Positions 53,158 through 61,318 of a stretch of DNA of 64,000 nucleotides are shown piece by piece. How positions within the stretch are numbered: the stretch's first letter is position 1; every line of letters starts with the position of its first letter. The position numbers and the translations under genes were made by a program. A model generated the notes under the pieces. The model had not been told where the DNA came from. It saw only the letters and a list, made by a program, of their open reading frames with translations, and searched no databases. Origin of the DNA: JAVBKU01 sp031553875 (GTDB lineage: Bacteria; Bacteroidota; Bacteroidia; Bacteroidales; Rikenellaceae); the NCBI GenBank assembly GCA_031553875.1, contig JAVBKU010000001.1:62001-126000 (forward strand). Direction: 5' to 3'.

Positions 53158-54027
53158 TTAAATCATCTTCAGTTCGGTCTCCTTACGGTCGATATAGTTC
53201 GGAAAACGGAAGGCCGGCTGTCCGAGCGCCATTCCCGCGTGTACCTTGCCTGGAATACCCAGGAGCTTTGCCAGACGCTTTTTCTTGTCCTGTCCGAAGG
53301 CGGTCATCAGAAATCCCGTGTATATCTGGCTCACTCCCAGGCTTTCGGCCATGAGTGAACCGTTCTGGTAGGCCAGATTGCAATCGGCGGCATCGAAAGG
53401 CTTTTCACCTCCCGCGGGCCCGTGTATGAGCAGTAGCGACGTCGCGCCGCGCAGAATAAGGTCTTCGCCTGCGTCGTGCATCATTTTCATGCGGCGGAAT
53501 ACGGGCAGGTAACGATACGCGTCGGGCATGATCAGTTTCAGTAACGGGCGCAGAACCGGGTTGTCGAGTTTGGATGCCATCGCGGTGAATATATCGACCG
53601 TTATACCGATTACTGCCTTGATCTTCTCAGGGTCGGTCACCAAAGTGAACTGCACCCTCTGCCCGTTGCTGGCGGTAGGGGCCAGGTGCGCCGCTTCTAT
53701 TATGCGGAGCAAGGTTTCATCCGGTACTGGTTTCCGCAACATGGCCCTGTTGGAACGGCGCACCTGGCACAGAAACATCACCTGCTCGGGCGAAGGTAGG
53801 AGCGAGTAATCTATCGCATGCACCTTGCTCGGCGGGAAATCGCCGTGGACGACGGCTCCTGTGGGGCAGGCCGCCACGCAATGCCCGCAGGCATTACATG
53901 TATCCACGTTTTGCAGGCCTACGGGGCTCTTGGAGTTCTCCTGCGTGAATATTTTCAGGGGGCAAACTTTCACACATTTACCGCAATGTATGCAGATTTT
54001 TTCTTCAATGTGGAGGGCTACGGTCAT
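53158..54027 (-). CDS. Ferredoxin-nitroreductase fusion protein
   Basis: A 289-residue flavoprotein with two N-terminal [4Fe-4S] motifs, CIHCGKCVKVCP (about residues 13-24) and CNACGHCVAACPTGA (about 43-57), fused to an FMN nitroreductase domain (RRSNRAMLRKPVPDETLLRI, LAPTASNGQRVQFTLV, ending with MALGQPAFRFPNY). Such fusions are common in anaerobes and reduce unknown substrates with ferredoxin-type electron supply. ATG 54027 (MTVALHIEEKICIHCG) is preferred over the earlier in-frame start at 54072. It lies 62 bp after the AddA-like helicase gene on the same strand. Confidence 0.9.
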   Translation of the reverse strand: MTVALHIEEKICIHCGKCVKVCPLKIFTQENSKSPVGLQNVDTCNACGHCVAACPTGAVVHGDFPPSKVHAIDYSLLPSPEQVMFLCQVRRSNRAMLRKPVPDETLLRIIEAAHLAPTASNGQRVQFTLVTDPEKIKAVIGITVDIFTAMASKLDNPVLRPLLKLIMPDAYRYLPVFRRMKMMHDAGEDLILRGATSLLLIHGPAGGEKPFDAADCNLAYQNGSLMAESLGVSQIYTGFLMTAFGQDKKKRLAKLLGIPGKVHAGMALGQPAFRFPNYIDRKETELKMI

Positions 54028-54089
54028 AATTACAGGGGGTTGTTTGATATTGGTAGGATATGCGGTCCTCAATTATTATGCCGCCGGGA

Positions 54090-57000
54090 TCATACTGCCT
54101 GCGGGGCGGAGGTTATTTCTTCTATGCGGTTCTGTTCGACGTACCATATATATCCGTCCACCTGCTTGTAGCCCATATCCTTAAGAAGCGACATGTATTC
54201 GGCTATCTGGCGGTTATAGGCCTTGTTTTCTTTGGCGCCGAATTTATAGTCGACGACCACAGCCTGATCGCCCCGAGTCATCACCCTGTCTGGGCGCTTG
54301 GGCGAGGACGTGCGGGGGATGACGATACTGCTCTCGTTGCGCACCTCGGTCCACGAAGGGTCGAACCACGAGCGCACCCTCGGATCGTCCATTGCCTCGC
54401 CGATTCGTTTTTGGAGGCTTGCGGCTTCCTCTTCAGATACCTCGCCGTTGTTTTTCATTTTTTCGAGTTGTGGCCCGATCTCTTCTATGGCGGTGATATT
54501 CTCGAACACACGGTGCATCATCATGCCGTAACTGCGGGGGGAGAGTTTCACCGTATCATCGTCTGAGAAATAGCGCTCTGACCTGAATCTCAATCTTATG
54601 CGCTGTCCTATGGGGAACGAGGGATAGGAGATTATCTCTTCTGCGGGCTTTCCTGTTCCGTCGTGCATAGCCGCCGGCGAGCCGAAGAAGTATTCCGTCT
54701 GTCCGCTTCCCGGCCTGCGCTCGCCGCGCATGTCATCGCCGTCCTCTGCGCCTCGTAGTATGGCCACGTCGCCATCCGAGGCGATGCCGTCCAGAAGCAG
54801 AGAACCCACATTATCAGAATCGTTACGTCCCCGGCGGGGGATCATTATGTGCAGCTCCTTTTCGGCGCGTGTGAGAGCCACGTAGAGCGTGTTGAGATTA
54901 TCCACTGCGGTGAGCACCTTTTCACGGTAGTAATCGGGGGCAAATACCGATTCTGCCATGGAGTTTTTATAGCTCACAGGCATATATCCCAATTTCTCGA
55001 ATTCGCCGTCGCACCTGGCCCATACGGTCGAATTGGCCTTGGGCGAGAGGCTCCAGTTGCAGTAGGGGAGTATCACGGCCTTGTATTCCAGCCCCTTGGC
55101 TTTATGTATGGATGATATTGTGATGGCCTCCTGCCCGTCGGGCATGGAGATGGATTTGGTAATGCCCGTTTCCTCCCACCATTTGAGAAAGAGCGGGATG
55201 TCCGACACCTTCGTGCTGCTGAACGTGATGACCAATTCATGGAGGGCCTGTATATAGGCTACATCTTCCCTGCGGGAGCTCAGTTTATAGCGCAGAAGTA
55301 CCGCTTCCAGCGCTTCTTCCAGCGACATCAGGCGCAGAGAGGAGAGCAGGTCTTGTTCCTCCTGCGGCAAGGGGGCGTCCACGCTCCGGCCGAGCCACTG
55401 ATTATACAGGGCCTGCTTGATACTTTGTCCGCTGCCGCCCGAAATATACAGGCAGGCTATGATAAATCCCACGCATGGCGAATTACATATCAGGAGGGCC
55501 TCCTGCGTCACCAGGTCGTATTTGTATTTGCTGTGCGGGTTATGGCTCTTGTGGTCGAGAAGCATATCGGCCACGTCGCCCCCCTCTTTGTTACTTCTCA
55601 CCAATATGGCTATGTCGCGCGGACGGAAACCCCGGCTCTGTAGATCGTCGATGGCAGATATAAGACGCTCTTGCTCCGAGGGTCCGGAGTCGTCGTCGCG
55701 GGATTTCTGGTATTCGGTGATGTGGATATAGCCCTCGCGGGCCTCGGACTTGAATTTTTGGGCGTGGCCTACGTATGCGTTGGTTACGGCATCTTTGAGT
55801 CCTGAAGCTGTTTCACGGGATAGATTACCCTCTTCGACCGCCGTGGAGAGAGAGTTGTTGAGGCTGTCGTTGCAGTTGCCCACAACCTTGGCCATTATGC
55901 CGTTATTGAACTCCACAATATTGCGCGCGCTGCGGTAGTTGACACCCAGCGACGACTCCGCGACGCTGCGGAACTGCTCGCGTACGTCGCGCCCCATGAT
56001 CTGCCAGTCGCCGCCGCGCCACCGGTATATGGCCTGCTTCACGTCGCCCACCAACAACACCGGTTGCTCCCTGTCGGAGTATTGCGACAGGGCATTGTCG
56101 AGCAGGGGCCGGAAGTTGTTCCACTGTACGCGCGAGGTGTCCTGGAACTCGTCTATCATGTAGTGGGAGTAGTGGTTGCCCGCCTTTTCGAAAATAAACG
56201 GGGCGTCGTTACCCTCCACCAGTTTACGCAGTATGCCGTTGGTCTCGCTTATAGGCAGCACGCCTCCCTCGGCGCACACCTCGTCGAGATTGCGCTTTAT
56301 GTCGCCCAGCAGGATGAAACTCATATATTTCTCGCGCAGCAGGGCCGTGGAATTTATCAGCACCTTGCCGGAGTCGTATGTCGAAGTTATCTTTTCGAGC
56401 AGAGGGCGCAGACGGGGAATAAGGGCTTGAATTTCTCCCGTTAGGCGCGAGGTGCGGCTACACCACTTCCCGTCGTCGCTCAGGGCGTCCTTTACCCTGC
56501 CTCCGTAGGGAGCTATTTCGCCCGACGCGCACTTATCCACATAACTCATAAACCCGCTGCGACCGTAGGCGAAGTCGGCGGTGGATAGTCCCGCTTCTGT
56601 AATTATAGATAGCATCTCCTGAGCAGCCGACGAAATGTCAGCGTTGATCTTAGCCACTTTTTTAGTGGCCGCCTGTATGGTCTCAGCCGTCTCTTTGAGT
56701 GTTATGTCTGAGGGAGTGATACTCTTGTAACTCTCCTTGAACAGTTCTCTGCCCAACTCCTCAAGCTCGCCCTTCACGTCCCAGCGGCTGCCCTTGTCGA
56801 TCTTTTCCTCGATGAATCGCTCTATCCAGAGGCGAAGCCTGTCGTCCGAAGATATGGAGTCGATCATGCGGTCGGTGGCGGCGGACAGGAGGGTGTCGGT
56901 CTGTAGCTCGATACTGAAATTGACGTCGATATGCAGCTCGCGGATAAAGGCGCGGATTATCTTCTGAAAGAATTTATCGATGGTGAGTACTGCGAAGTGG

Positions 57001-57299
57001 CTGTAGTCGTGGAGTATCTTGGTGCGGGCCTCAGCGGCGCGTATGCGGATGACCTCTGGAGTCAGGCCCAGCTCTTTTTTGAGGTCTTCGAGGTAGTTGC
57101 TCTGCGCGCCGCCTGCCAGAAGGTTTATCTCGCGGATGATGCGTTGCTTCATCTCGTCGGTGGCCTTGTTAGTGAAGGTCACGGCGAGGATGTGGCGGTA
57201 GGACGAGGGAGCGGCGATCACCGTGCGCACGTACTCATAGGCCAGACGGTATGTCTTGCCCGAGCCGGCCGATGCCCTTATGACGTTGATGCTTCCCAA
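54090..57299 (-). CDS. UvrD/AddA-like helicase-nuclease
   Basis: A superfamily 1 DNA helicase of about 1069 residues with a C-terminal PD-(D/E)XK nuclease. Walker A is RASAGSGKTYRLAYEYV, followed by AVTFTNKATDEMKQRI (motif Ia), the DEFQDTSRVQWNNF Walker B, GDVKQAIYRWRGGD (motif III), ITISSIHKAKGLEYKAVILP and LYVALTRAEKELH. The nuclease motif is VVDYKFGAKENKAYNRQIAEY near the end. It resembles AddA or a double-strand-break repair helicase. No AddB partner gene is adjacent. I chose TTG 57299, giving GSINVIRASAGSGKT; longer frames to 57476 overlap mmcQ. Exact start uncertain. Confidence 0.88.
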   Translation of the reverse strand: MGSINVIRASAGSGKTYRLAYEYVRTVIAAPSSYRHILAVTFTNKATDEMKQRIIREINLLAGGAQSNYLEDLKKELGLTPEVIRIRAAEARTKILHDYSHFAVLTIDKFFQKIIRAFIRELHIDVNFSIELQTDTLLSAATDRMIDSISSDDRLRLWIERFIEEKIDKGSRWDVKGELEELGRELFKESYKSITPSDITLKETAETIQAATKKVAKINADISSAAQEMLSIITEAGLSTADFAYGRSGFMSYVDKCASGEIAPYGGRVKDALSDDGKWCSRTSRLTGEIQALIPRLRPLLEKITSTYDSGKVLINSTALLREKYMSFILLGDIKRNLDEVCAEGGVLPISETNGILRKLVEGNDAPFIFEKAGNHYSHYMIDEFQDTSRVQWNNFRPLLDNALSQYSDREQPVLLVGDVKQAIYRWRGGDWQIMGRDVREQFRSVAESSLGVNYRSARNIVEFNNGIMAKVVGNCNDSLNNSLSTAVEEGNLSRETASGLKDAVTNAYVGHAQKFKSEAREGYIHITEYQKSRDDDSGPSEQERLISAIDDLQSRGFRPRDIAILVRSNKEGGDVADMLLDHKSHNPHSKYKYDLVTQEALLICNSPCVGFIIACLYISGGSGQSIKQALYNQWLGRSVDAPLPQEEQDLLSSLRLMSLEEALEAVLLRYKLSSRREDVAYIQALHELVITFSSTKVSDIPLFLKWWEETGITKSISMPDGQEAITISSIHKAKGLEYKAVILPYCNWSLSPKANSTVWARCDGEFEKLGYMPVSYKNSMAESVFAPDYYREKVLTAVDNLNTLYVALTRAEKELHIMIPRRGRNDSDNVGSLLLDGIASDGDVAILRGAEDGDDMRGERRPGSGQTEYFFGSPAAMHDGTGKPAEEIISYPSFPIGQRIRLRFRSERYFSDDDTVKLSPRSYGMMMHRVFENITAIEEIGPQLEKMKNNGEVSEEEAASLQKRIGEAMDDPRVRSWFDPSWTEVRNESSIVIPRTSSPKRPDRVMTRGDQAVVVDYKFGAKENKAYNRQIAEYMSLLKDMGYKQVDGYIWYVEQNRIEEITSAPQAV

Positions 57300-57348
57300 G
57301 GTATGTTGTAGATTTGCAGCGGGCGAACTTGAAGCCCCGATGTAACAA

Positions 57349-57729
57349 TTATAAGCTAAACCTCCCGTCTCTGCGGGCCAGTTCGTATATCTCTTCCCGT
57401 TGCACACGCGGCAGCTTATCCGCCACCTGCAGGTAGGAATGGCGTACCCACTCCTCGATAAGAGCGTCGGTTTCATCCCTGCCCAGGCGGATGGTATTCC
57501 AGTGCTTTTTATTCATGTGCCACCCCGGCTCGATACACTCGTACTTCTCGCGCAGCTCTATGGCCAGGTCGGGGTCGCACTTCACATTTATAAAGGTAAA
57601 ATTGTCTATATATATTATGGAGAATATACGTCCGCCCACCTTGTGCACAAGAACGTTTTCGCCAAAAGGAGTGTCCTCTTCGCAGGCGGGCAGCGATAGA
57701 ACGTAATCGCGGAATGATTCTATATCCAT
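57349..57729 (-). CDS. MmcQ/YjbR-family DNA-binding-like protein
   Basis: A 126-residue protein with the MmcQ/YjbR fold: MDIESFRDYVLSLPACEEDT, PFGENVLVHKVGGRIFSIIY, then VKCDPDLAIELREKYECIEP and GWHMNKKHWNTIRLG. The family is double-wing-like and often called DNA-binding, but no target is known. It is on the same strand as, and 49 bp upstream of, the helicase-nuclease gene. Confidence 0.9.
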   Translation of the reverse strand: MDIESFRDYVLSLPACEEDTPFGENVLVHKVGGRIFSIIYIDNFTFINVKCDPDLAIELREKYECIEPGWHMNKKHWNTIRLGRDETDALIEEWVRHSYLQVADKLPRVQREEIYELARRDGRFSL

Positions 57730-57761
57730 AATACTGAGATATCGGCAAATACAGTGTTCTA

Positions 57762-57769
57762 CAAAAATA
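57762..57769 (-). promoter_or_regulatory. Candidate -7 element for mmcQ
   Basis: Minus-strand TATTTTTG, exact to TAnnTTTG; leader about 27 nt. No -33 box at 19 bp. Confidence 0.35.
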
Positions 57770-57844
57770 GTAAAATTCAGTGGGGATTGGCTGCGAAATG
57801 GAAATATAATTAATTGCCAATATGCTTTTTAATATCAGATGTAA

Positions 57845-58048
57845 TTTTTTCTTTTACGTACCTTTTGCTTGTACAAAAGGTACCCAAAATACACCCTCCG
57901 ATGAAAATTTCCTGATGAGCGACTTCGTCCGTCCTAAAACGTCGAACTCCTCCTTTTAGCCAGACCTACGGTTTGTCTAACGTTCGTCAGACACAGCGCC
58001 GTTTTTTAACGGACTCCCTCGTCACTCATCCGGGCGTAAATTTTCAGA
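57845..58048 (-). repeat. Structured dispersed element, copy B
   Basis: Second copy of the element at 11963-12170, in the opposite orientation. On the minus strand it reads the same blocks: TGTCTGACGAACGTTAGAC (57975-57993), CTAAAAGGAGGAGTTC (57944-57959), TTCATCGG, and a terminal GTACCTTTTG/CAAAAGGTAC hairpin. Stems here use GAAAATTT/AAATTTTC, GATGAGTGAC/GTCGCTCATC and GTCCGT/ACGGAC. It fills the gap between the rplI terminator and the mmcQ promoter. Non-coding. Confidence 0.75.
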
Positions 58049-58107
58049 GTCGGGATTGCAAGCGTCCGCAGGACGCTTTAAGAGTGATTCGAATTTTATA
58101 TTTAATC

Positions 58108-58140
58108 AAAAAAAGCGGACACCCATTAGGATGTCCGCTT
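58108..58140 (-). terminator. Rho-independent terminator of the rpsF-rpsR-rplI operon
   Basis: Minus-strand stem AAGCGGACATCC/GGGTGTCCGCTT (one mismatch) with TAAT loop, followed by a run of seven T. Confidence 0.9.
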
Positions 58141-58174
58141 CTTAACGATATATCCGGCCTCCCGGAGCCTTCGA

Positions 58175-58615
58175 TTACTCTTCGGCTACTACGGCAAACT
58201 TTACAGTTGCGCCTATCTGCTTGTGTATCTTGACAAGCGCTTCGTACTGGCCGATCTGCTTAACAGTATCAACCACGATGCTCTTCTTGTCTACGCTTAC
58301 GCCCCTCTTTTCGAGAGCTTCGGCGATGTCGGCAGCTGTTACTGAACCGAAGATACGGCCCTCTTCAGCCTTAGCCGAGATAGAGAGTTCGATACCAGAG
58401 ATCTTGGCGGCCAGAGCTTCGGCGTCGGCAACGACCTTGGCTTCCTTGTGGGCGCGCTGCTTGAGGTTCTCGGCCAGCACCTTCTTTGCAGAAGCTGTGG
58501 CGGCAGTGGCCATACCCTGGGGGATCAGGAAGTTATTTGCATAGCCGGGGCGCACTTCGACGATCTCGTCCTTGTAACCCAGCTTTTCTACGTCTTTCTT
58601 AAGTATTACTTGCAT
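58175..58615 (-). CDS. rplI: 50S ribosomal protein L9
   Basis: Binds 23S rRNA near the L1 stalk. A 146-residue protein with the N-terminal MQVILKKDVEKLGYKDEIVE and GYANNFLIPQGMA, a long connecting helix (about residues 42-75) and the C-terminal domain with GRIFGSVTAADIAEAL. Third gene of the rpsF-rpsR-rplI operon, 17 bp after rpsR. Confidence 0.98.
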   Translation of the reverse strand: MQVILKKDVEKLGYKDEIVEVRPGYANNFLIPQGMATAATASAKKVLAENLKQRAHKEAKVVADAEALAAKISGIELSISAKAEEGRIFGSVTAADIAEALEKRGVSVDKKSIVVDTVKQIGQYEALVKIHKQIGATVKFAVVAEE

Positions 58616-58632
58616 CTGTCTGTCCTCCTGAT

Positions 58633-58902
58633 TTATTTGAACATATCTGTTACGAACGGCAGAATGGCCAGGTGGCGGGCGCGCTTAACGGCTGTAGCCA
58701 CTTTCTTCTGGTATTTCTGCGAGGTACCTGTCAGGCGGCGGGGAAGGAGTTTACCCTGCTCGTTGAGGAACTTCTTGAGGAATTCTGCGTCCTTGTAGTC
58801 GATATACTTGATTCCCGACTTCTTGAAGCGGCAATACTTTTTCTTCTTAACCTCTACTGTGGGAGGATTGAGATATCTGATTTCTGATTGATTCTGAGCC
58901 AT
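58633..58902 (-). CDS. rpsR: 30S ribosomal protein S18
   Basis: An 89-residue basic protein that pairs with S6 on the 30S platform. It has KKKYCRFKKSGIKYIDYKDA, then FLNEQGKLLPRRLTGTSQKY and QKKVATAVKRARHLAILPFV. The single Cys in YCRF is typical of S18. It lies 3 bp after rpsF, translationally coupled. Confidence 0.98.
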   Translation of the reverse strand: MAQNQSEIRYLNPPTVEVKKKKYCRFKKSGIKYIDYKDAEFLKKFLNEQGKLLPRRLTGTSQKYQKKVATAVKRARHLAILPFVTDMFK

Positions 58903-58905
58903 GGT

Positions 58906-59247
58906 TTACTCTTGTTTAGTGTTGTTTTTGGTCCTGCGTTTTTCGGCGTATTCCACAGCGTACTTGTCCATCTTAAAGGTGAGGAAGCGTATAACGCGCT
59001 CGTCACGACGGTACTGTGTTTCGAGTTTCTCGATCATGTCACCTTCGCCGGTGAACTGTACGAGGTAGTAAAAACCGGTGGTCTTCTTCTGGATCGGGTA
59101 GGCCAGCTTGCGCAGACCCCACTCTTCAACACTTTCAATCTGACCGCCGTTTTCGGTGATAACACCGTGGAATTTGCCGAGCACCTCTTTTGCCTGAGAT
59201 TCAGACAGCACCGGAGTGGCAATGAAAACGGTTTCGTAATGATTCAT
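58906..59247 (-). CDS. rpsF: 30S ribosomal protein S6
   Basis: A 113-residue platform protein: MNHYETVFIATPVLSESQAK, EEWGLRKLAYPIQKKTTGFY and RRDERVIRFLTFKMDKYAVE are all standard S6 segments. First gene of the operon, with a canonical promoter and an approximately 87-nt leader that can fold (see leader entry). Confidence 0.98.
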   Translation of the reverse strand: MNHYETVFIATPVLSESQAKEVLGKFHGVITENGGQIESVEEWGLRKLAYPIQKKTTGFYYLVQFTGEGDMIEKLETQYRRDERVIRFLTFKMDKYAVEYAEKRRTKNNTKQE

Positions 59248-59289
59248 AATCTGTTGATATTAAAAGTTTTGTTTGTTTTCTGCCTTCCC

Positions 59290-59319
59290 CGCCTTAGTAT
59301 GCCGCGAGGCAACTGGGCG
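59290..59319 (-). promoter_or_regulatory. Candidate S6:S18-type leader hairpin of the rpsF operon
   Basis: In the rpsF leader the minus strand can form CGCC (59319-59316), TGCC (59311-59308), a TCGC loop, GGCA (59303-59300) and GGCG (59293-59290), with asymmetric internal loops. In several phyla rpsF leaders bind the S6:S18 complex for autoregulation; I cannot confirm the specific motif here. Confidence 0.35.
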
Positions 59320-59340
59320 CAGGTCCGCAAAAATGTGTGG

Positions 59341-59371
59341 CAAAGGTAGTAAAATAACTTTTATTTACAAA
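59341..59371 (-). promoter_or_regulatory. Promoter of the rpsF-rpsR-rplI operon
   Basis: Minus-strand TTTG (59371-59368), 19-bp spacer, TACCTTTG (59348-59341): both boxes exact, canonical spacing. Predicted start near 59334. Confidence 0.7.
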
Positions 59372-59439
59372 TTTTGCCAAAAAGATATTCTCGAAGAGGG
59401 AAAGCGCGGTCCTGCCGAAATATTTCGCAAACAATTTTA

Positions 59440-59447
59440 TAACTTTG
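59440..59447 (+). promoter_or_regulatory. Candidate -7 element for fumarase
   Basis: TAACTTTG, exact to TAnnTTTG, 49 nt before the fumarase ATG. No -33 box at 19 bp. Confidence 0.45.
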
Positions 59448-59496
59448 CGCAGCAACTCTCTCTACGACGAAAATAAACCTATAATATATATCCGTT

Positions 59497-61104
59497 ATGT
59501 CCGAATTTAAATACCAGGAGCCGTTCCCCACTCAGGGAGATACCACCGAGTATCGCCTGCTAACCAAAGACTACGTGAAGGTGGTCGATTGTGACGGCCG
59601 TAAAGTGCTGAAGGTCGATCCCAAGGGCCTCGAATTGCTTTCCAAGGAGGCTTTCGCCGACGTGTCGTTCTACCTTAGGGCGTCGCACCTTGAGAAGCTC
59701 AAGCTTATACTCTCCGATCCGGAGGCTACCGACAATGACCGTTTCGTGGCCTACACGATGCTGTTAAATCAGGTGGTATCGGCCGAAGGGGAGCTCCCCA
59801 CCTGCCAGGACACGGGTACGGCTATCGTAATCGGGAAGAAAGGCGAAGACGTATATACCGGCGCCAACGACGCCGAAGCTCTCAGCAAGGGTGTCTATGA
59901 AACATACAAGGATCGTAACCTGCGCTACTCGCAGGTGGTGCCTTTCACCATGACCGACGAGAAGAACAGCGGCAACAATCTGCCCGCCCAGATCGACCTC
60001 TACGCCACTCCCGGGCGCAAGTACGAGTTCCTGTTCATGACCAAGGGCGGCGGCTCGGCCAACAAGACGTTCCTCTACCAGCAGACCAAGGCTCTGCTCA
60101 ATGACAAGTCGCTGGCGGTTTTCATCAAGGAAAAGATAAAAGACCTCGGCACTTCGGCTTGCCCGCCCTATCACCTCGCTGTGGTTATTGGCGGCACATC
60201 GGCCGAGGCTTGCCTCTCGACAGTGAAGAAAGCGTCTGCCGGATATCTTGACCACCTGCCCACTTCAGGCAACGAGGGCGGCCAGGCTTTCCGCGATATA
60301 GAGTGGGAAGAGAAGATTCAGAAGATATGCCAGGAGAGCGGCGTGGGAGCGCAGTTCGGCGGCAAGTACCTCGTACATGACGTGAGGGTGATACGCCTGC
60401 CCCGCCATGCGGCCTCATGCCCTGTGGGCATAGGTGTGAGCTGCAGCGCTGACCGTAATATCAAGGCCAGGATCACCGAGGACGGTATCTTCCTCGAGCA
60501 GTTGGAGAAAGATCCGGCAAAGTTCCTGCCCGCGACGCCTCCCAATATGAAGCCGGCCGTGGAGATCGACCTCGACGAGGGCATGGACAAGGTGTTGGCC
60601 GAACTCGCCAAGCACCCTGTGAAGACCCGCCTCAATATCAAGGGTACTATGATCGTGGCGCGCGATATAGCCCACGCCAAGATCAACGAGATAATAGAAA
60701 ACGGCGGCGATATGCCCGAGTACATGAAGAAATACCCCGTATACTACGCCGGCCCGGCCAAGACGCCGCAGTGCATGCCTTCGGGCAGCTTCGGGCCTAC
60801 CACTGCCGGACGTATGGACCCCTACGTGGATAAATTCCAGAGCCTCGGCGGCTCGATGGTGATGGTGGCTAAAGGCAACCGCACCCAAATGGTGACCGAC
60901 GCCTGCCGCAAGTATGGCGGTTTCTACCTCGGCTCGATAGGCGGCCCGGCGGCGATACTCGCCAAGGACAGCATCAAGAGCGTGGAGGTGATCGACTTCC
61001 CCGAACTGGGCATGGAGGCCGTGCGCAAGATATACGTGGAGAACTTCCCCGCCTTTATTATCGTCGACGACAAGGGCAACGACTTCTTCAAGCAGTTGGG
61101 GTAA
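59497..61104 (+). CDS. fumA: Class I (iron-sulfur) fumarate hydratase
   Basis: Interconverts fumarate and malate; class I enzymes use an oxygen-sensitive [4Fe-4S] cluster. The 535-residue protein has the cluster/cation motifs LPTCQDTGTAIVIGKKGEDV (Cys103), GTSACPPYHLAVVIGGTSAE and RHAASCPVGIGVSCSADRN, then the beta-domain AKTPQCMPSGSFGPTTAGRMD. The single polypeptide carries both alpha and beta domains fused, as in FumA/FumB. Monocistronic: a TAACTTTG upstream and a hairpin terminator after the stop. Confidence 0.95.
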   Translation: MSEFKYQEPFPTQGDTTEYRLLTKDYVKVVDCDGRKVLKVDPKGLELLSKEAFADVSFYLRASHLEKLKLILSDPEATDNDRFVAYTMLLNQVVSAEGELPTCQDTGTAIVIGKKGEDVYTGANDAEALSKGVYETYKDRNLRYSQVVPFTMTDEKNSGNNLPAQIDLYATPGRKYEFLFMTKGGGSANKTFLYQQTKALLNDKSLAVFIKEKIKDLGTSACPPYHLAVVIGGTSAEACLSTVKKASAGYLDHLPTSGNEGGQAFRDIEWEEKIQKICQESGVGAQFGGKYLVHDVRVIRLPRHAASCPVGIGVSCSADRNIKARITEDGIFLEQLEKDPAKFLPATPPNMKPAVEIDLDEGMDKVLAELAKHPVKTRLNIKGTMIVARDIAHAKINEIIENGGDMPEYMKKYPVYYAGPAKTPQCMPSGSFGPTTAGRMDPYVDKFQSLGGSMVMVAKGNRTQMVTDACRKYGGFYLGSIGGPAAILAKDSIKSVEVIDFPELGMEAVRKIYVENFPAFIIVDDKGNDFFKQLG

Positions 61105-61318
61105 CCTACGCCGTGGGGTGGGCGGTTTAGCCGCATCCCCTGAAGGAATAAATCTCCAGCGTGGGCGCGGCCGGTCAGGCTGCGCCCACGTCGGCTCTTC
61201 AGAGGTAGCGCACCCCGGGAGACCGGTTGTTCCCGGACAGAATGTTTTTTGTTATGATACAGATAGTTGGCGCGGCTATTGCATAGGGTTTCCGGCGGGT
61301 TAAAAGATATTTACAGAT
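61105..61318. other. Intergenic region between fumarase and phospholipase A
   Basis: 214 bp without a gene. It contains a terminator hairpin (61160-61190) and a second hairpin CCGGGA/TCCCGG (61215-61236). I found no exact TAnnTTTG in front of the phospholipase gene. Confidence 0.5.
61160..61190 (+). terminator. Hairpin terminator after fumarase
   Basis: CGTGGGCGC (61160-61168) pairs with GCGCCCACG (61182-61190), extended by inner GCC/GGC. No T-run follows. Confidence 0.7.

Larger units (their letters stand above)
57730..58174. other. Intergenic region between rplI and mmcQ
   Basis: A 445-bp gap on a minus-strand run of genes. It contains the mmcQ promoter candidate, copy B of the structured element and the ribosomal-operon terminator; the remaining part (58050-58107) is AT-rich and includes a small GCGTCC...GGACGC hairpin at about 58064-58077. 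I see no gene. Confidence 0.6.
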
